From: JBJMHZ01 sp045807125
Lineage (GTDB): Bacteria > Actinomycetota > Actinomycetes > JAWWOL01
Length of the DNA stretch: 24,104 bases
NCBI GenBank assembly: GCA_045807125.1
Contig: JBJMHZ010000051.1
Coordinates: 1 to 24,104 of the forward strand
Reading direction: 5' to 3'
Shown here in pieces: positions 21,422-24,104 of the stretch (positions are counted from its first letter, which is position 1; each line of letters starts with the position of its first letter). Made by a program: the position numbers and the translations under genes. A model generated the notes under the pieces. The model saw only the letters and a list, made by a program, of their open reading frames with translations, had not been told where the DNA came from and ran no database searches.

Positions 21422-22791
21422 CGGTGGCCTCCCCTGGCCGGCACCAGCGACGGCGGCTCCGGACGGCCGTGGATGCGGGCCCAGTCGCGGGCCAGCGCGA
21501 TGCGCTCCGGCTCGGTCGGGTGGTTGAAGAGCAGGGCGTACGGCACCGGGTTGGGGTCGAGCGTCGAGAGCCCGCGCACGGCGAGGTCGCGGTGCGCGAG
21601 GACGAACGGGACCGTGTCGCCGGTGAGGTCGAGCGAGTGGACGTCGGCGCGCGCCTCGATGTGCCGGCTCACCAGGTTCTGCACCGGGCTCGCGAGGAAC
21701 GACGCCCACGTGACGAAGCCCAGCACGAGCGCGACCGCGCGCGGGTCGTGGGCCGAGCCGGCGCCGGCCCGCCGCAGCAGCCGCCGCCGCGAGCGCAGCA
21801 CCAGGAAGCCGAGGCATGTTCCCGCCGCGAAGCCGATCGCGCCCTCGAGCGTGCCGTGCAGCACGTCGCCGCCCCGCACGTGCCCGAGCTCGTGCGCCAC
21901 GATGAGCCGGATCTGCGGCGGGGGCTCGGACAGCAGCGTGTCGTACAGCACGATGCGCCGGCTCGCGCCGAAGCCCGACACGTACGCGTTGAGCGTCGTG
22001 GTCCGCCGCGACGCGTCGGCCACGAGCACCTCGTCGACCCGCACCCCGTCCTGGTGGGCGAGGTCGAGCAGCGAGGTGCGCAGCGGCCCGGGCGGGAGCG
22101 GGTGGAAGCTCGAGAACAGCGGCTCGATGACCAGCGGGTAGGCGAACGACGCGGCGAGGACGAAGGCGGCGCCGATCCCGGCCAGCGGCGCCCACCACCA
22201 GCGCGGCAGCCGGCGGGCAAGGAGGAAGTAGAGCAGCAGCAGCGGCACGGTGACGGCCAGCGCGATGCCGAGCCCCTTGGCCTGGTCGGCCGCCCAGCCG
22301 GCCCACGACTGGGTCGACAGCCCGTAGCGGCGCTGCACGGCCTCCGCCCACGCGTCGAACGGCACCGTGCAGGCCCGCGCGAGCCCGACGACCGCCACCG
22401 CGGCGCCGGTCACCTCGCGCTTCCAGCCGCGGCCGAGGAGGCGGCGGGCGAGGCCGGCGAGCCCGGCCCCGGCTGGCGTGAGCGCGAGCAGCGCCGCGAC
22501 GGCGAGGCCGATGCCCAGCGAGAGGTACGCGGGCGGGTGGACCGCCGCGTGGTAAGCCCGCTCCCTGGCGATCTGCGCCGCCGTGAAGTCGCGCGACGGG
22601 TCGGGCGGCACCGCGCCGCCCGGCACCGGCGCGCCGAGCACCGACCAGGGCGTCGTCAGGCCGATGAGCAGCGCGAGGCCGCCCGCGAGCAGCGCGAGCG
22701 CCGCCACGGCGGCGGCCACCGCCCGCCCGGCGGCGCCGTCCCCGCCGGCCGGCGGGTCGCCGGTCGCCGGGCGGGCGGCCCGGAGGATCAC
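21418..22791 (-). CDS. M48 family (Ste24-like) membrane metalloprotease
   Basis: The 457-residue membrane protein has about six hydrophobic segments, including helices at about 23-46, 88-115, 173-193 and 200-222. Its zinc site is HELGH at 300-304, and the third ligand is likely E379 in VSRHIEARADVHSLDL. TTLNAYVSGFGASRRIVLYD (265-284) and the N-terminal architecture match Ste24/CAAX-type M48 proteases. All motif residues are present, so it should be active; bacterial substrates are mostly unknown, and membrane-protein quality control is one possibility. GTG 22791 overlaps the upstream gene stop and its own stop overlaps the pimB-like start, so three genes form one coupled minus-strand unit. 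Confidence 0.9.
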   Translation of the reverse strand: MILRAARPATGDPPAGGDGAAGRAVAAAVAALALLAGGLALLIGLTTPWSVLGAPVPGGAVPPDPSRDFTAAQIARERAYHAAVHPPAYLSLGIGLAVAALLALTPAGAGLAGLARRLLGRGWKREVTGAAVAVVGLARACTVPFDAWAEAVQRRYGLSTQSWAGWAADQAKGLGIALAVTVPLLLLYFLLARRLPRWWWAPLAGIGAAFVLAASFAYPLVIEPLFSSFHPLPPGPLRTSLLDLAHQDGVRVDEVLVADASRRTTTLNAYVSGFGASRRIVLYDTLLSEPPPQIRLIVAHELGHVRGGDVLHGTLEGAIGFAAGTCLGFLVLRSRRRLLRRAGAGSAHDPRAVALVLGFVTWASFLASPVQNLVSRHIEARADVHSLDLTGDTVPFVLAHRDLAVRGLSTLDPNPVPYALLFNHPTEPERIALARDWARIHGRPEPPSLVPARGGHR

Positions 22792-24104
22792 CTCAGCTCC
22801 GCGCGCAGGTAGGCGCGCCAGCCGGCGGTGAGGTCCGGCAGCGTGACGTGCAGGACGCCGGCGAGCCCCGCGCGCAGGGCGGTGCCCTCGTCGGGCTCGC
22901 GGCTGGTGCCGACGCTGCGGTAGAGCGAGATCAGCGCCCGCTCCCCCCACCGCCGCGCGACGTAGCGGCAGGCGAGCCAGGCCTTCTCGTACGCGACCGC
23001 CAGGTGCGGTGCGGAGCCGTCGAACGCCCGGTCGGTGGGCAGCCGCTCGGGCAGCCGGCCGGCCGCCAGCTCGCTGGCCGCCGCGCGCACCGCGATGCCG
23101 GTGCCGCGGAAGCCGACGTAGTCGGCGAAGCCCTCGACCAGCCACTCGGGCAGCCCCGGGCCGGAGACCGGGCGGGTGGCGACGTGGATGATCTCGTGGG
23201 TGAGCACCACCCGCCGCCCCAGCCGGCCGAGGTCGGCGTAGTCGCTCGGGTTGACGATGACCCGGTCGCCGCCCGGCAGTGCGTCGCCAGGACCGGCGTC
23301 GCCCTGGAAGGTGGCGACGGCGGCGATCTGGCTCAGGTCCTGGCCGCCGACGAGGCTCTCGAGCTCGCGGTCGTCGGCCGGCACGAGCACCACGACCCGG
23401 TCCGACCAGCCGCGCCGGCCCCAGAACGACGTCACCCGCGGCACGTCCCGGTCGGCCTCGGCCGCGACGGTGGCGAGCCGGTCGCGCCCGGCGGGGTGCC
23501 CCAGCACCAGGCTGCGGGCGCCGGTGACCGCGACGACCGGCCCGAAGTCCCAGAGCTCGCGCGCGGCGTGCAGGTGCGCCGCCGAGCCGTCCGCGTCACC
23601 AGCCAGCCACCAGCCGCCGCCACGGCGGGCGAACGTGTAGTAGAGGCGCTCGGTCGTCGGCCGCGGATCGAAGCCGCGCAGGGCGTAGTGCAGGGTCACC
23701 TCGGCCAGCCACGCGGAGGGGCCGAGCGCCCGCTGCCGGGCGGCCGGCAGCGGGGCCGGCGAGATCGGGTCGACAACGTAGCGCCACGACGCCAGCGGCA
23801 CCCCGGCGAGCGCGCCCGCCAGGCGGCGCTGGCCCGCCACCAGCTCGGGCTGGCCCGGATCGACCCCGGCGACGAGCCGGGCCGCGTCGTGGTGCAGGAC
23901 GGCGGCCGCCCTCGCGTCGAGCAGCCGCTGCGCGGCCTCGACCCGGTCGGCCGTCGCCGGAACGAGCGCCCGCTCGCCGTGGACCGCGCGGTTCGGCGAC
24001 CCGCCGGCGTGCCGGGCCGCGGCATCGGGCGCACCGTGCCGACCGGCATCGGGCGCACCGTGCCGGCCGGCATCGCGGGCAGCGGTGCCGGCCGCCGCGA
24101 GCGC
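22788..24104 (-). CDS. HExxH zinc peptidase-like protein, N-terminus beyond window
   Basis: The minus-strand frame is open from the TGA at 22788 to the window edge (438 codons visible). Protein features continue upstream of the GTG at 23840 (RVEAAQRLLDARAAAVLHHD, ARLVAGVDPGQPELVAGQ), so the true start and probably a signal peptide or lipobox lie off-window. The middle resembles a family with VPLASWRYVVDP and a wall-side mixed domain. The catalytic site is VVLTHEIIHVATRP (HEIIH) followed by LPEWLVEGFADYVGF, whose glutamate is the likely third zinc ligand (gluzincin layout, peptidase MA-like). The visible start holds a low-complexity stretch with two DAGRHGAP repeats. Its partner genes, an M48 protease and a PimB'-like enzyme, suggest an envelope role. 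Confidence 0.75.
   Translation of the reverse strand, partial: ALAAAGTAARDAGRHGAPDAGRHGAPDAAARHAGGSPNRAVHGERALVPATADRVEAAQRLLDARAAAVLHHDAARLVAGVDPGQPELVAGQRRLAGALAGVPLASWRYVVDPISPAPLPAARQRALGPSAWLAEVTLHYALRGFDPRPTTERLYYTFARRGGGWWLAGDADGSAAHLHAARELWDFGPVVAVTGARSLVLGHPAGRDRLATVAAEADRDVPRVTSFWGRRGWSDRVVVLVPADDRELESLVGGQDLSQIAAVATFQGDAGPGDALPGGDRVIVNPSDYADLGRLGRRVVLTHEIIHVATRPVSGPGLPEWLVEGFADYVGFRGTGIAVRAAASELAAGRLPERLPTDRAFDGSAPHLAVAYEKAWLACRYVARRWGERALISLYRSVGTSREPDEGTALRAGLAGVLHVTLPDLTAGWRAYLRAELR
24021..24068 (+). repeat. Two tandem copies of a 24-bp repeat inside the edge gene
   Basis: The unit beginning GGCATCGGGCGCACCGTGCC occurs at 24021-24044 and 24045-24068, differing at one base, and a partial third copy (GGCATCGCGGGC) follows. 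It is in frame and encodes DAGRHGAP twice in the N-terminal region of the HExxH protein. Copy number may vary by slippage. Confidence 0.8.

Noticed and set aside
20735..22812. Long plus-strand frames opposite the PimB'-like and M48 genes
   Set aside because: They lack recognisable motifs, and the minus strand has HELGH and GT4 signatures with perfect GTGA coupling.
1..24104. CRISPR array, tRNA or rRNA genes
   Set aside because: No regularly spaced repeat and no tRNA-like T-loop/acceptor pattern or rRNA sequence was noticed on reading both strands; a tRNAscan or Rfam run could confirm.

Overview
The window is very GC-rich, with dense, overlapping genes and frequent GTG starts. A PimB'-like mannosyltransferase and a secretin-free Tad pilus locus point to an actinomycete (Actinomycetota, class Actinomycetes). 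The genus cannot be fixed from the sequence.

Layout. (1) 1-2682 is an insertion-sequence island. It holds the 5' end of an IS256-family transposase gene running off the left edge, and an IS3-family transposase gene split by an intact-looking IS30-family element. The IS30 copy has 25-bp imperfect inverted repeats and lies between copies of CAGCCAG. (2) 2683-3560 has no convincing gene. (3) 3561-13532 is one compact plus-strand tad/flp pilus operon: tadE, a large tadG-like gene, cpaB/rcpC, tadZ/cpaE, tadA/cpaF, a von Willebrand A domain fused to TadB, tadC, and a receiver-like/GAF-like protein. Most junctions overlap by 1-4 bases. (4) 13558-14634, on the minus strand, is a stand-alone RecA-fold ATPase resembling only the C-terminal domain of DnaB. 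(5) 14702-17007 is a NarL-type sensor kinase and response regulator pair; the kinase ATP-binding site looks degenerate. (6) 17176-17659 carries two short Flp pilin genes separated by a strong hairpin. They are followed by a polytopic membrane protein (GT-C-like) and an acyltransferase-3 family membrane protein (to 20337). (7) 20300-24104, on the minus strand, is a translationally coupled trio: a secreted-type HExxH peptidase (cut by the right edge), an M48 Ste24-like membrane protease, and a PimB'-like glycosyltransferase.

How it fits together. TadA should power assembly of the Flp pilins through the TadB/TadC membrane platform, with TadZ for positioning and CpaB, TadE and the TadG-like protein at the cell surface. 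The kinase and regulator sit between the assembly operon and the pilin genes and may control pilin expression. The two membrane enzymes after the pilins could decorate the pilus or envelope. No prepilin peptidase (TadV/CpaA) is present in the window, so it must be encoded elsewhere. The most unusual points are the VWA-TadB fusion paired with a TadG-like protein that lacks a VWA domain, the receiver-like/GAF-like protein coupled to tadC, the DnaB-like ATPase, and the kinase with altered N and G1 boxes.
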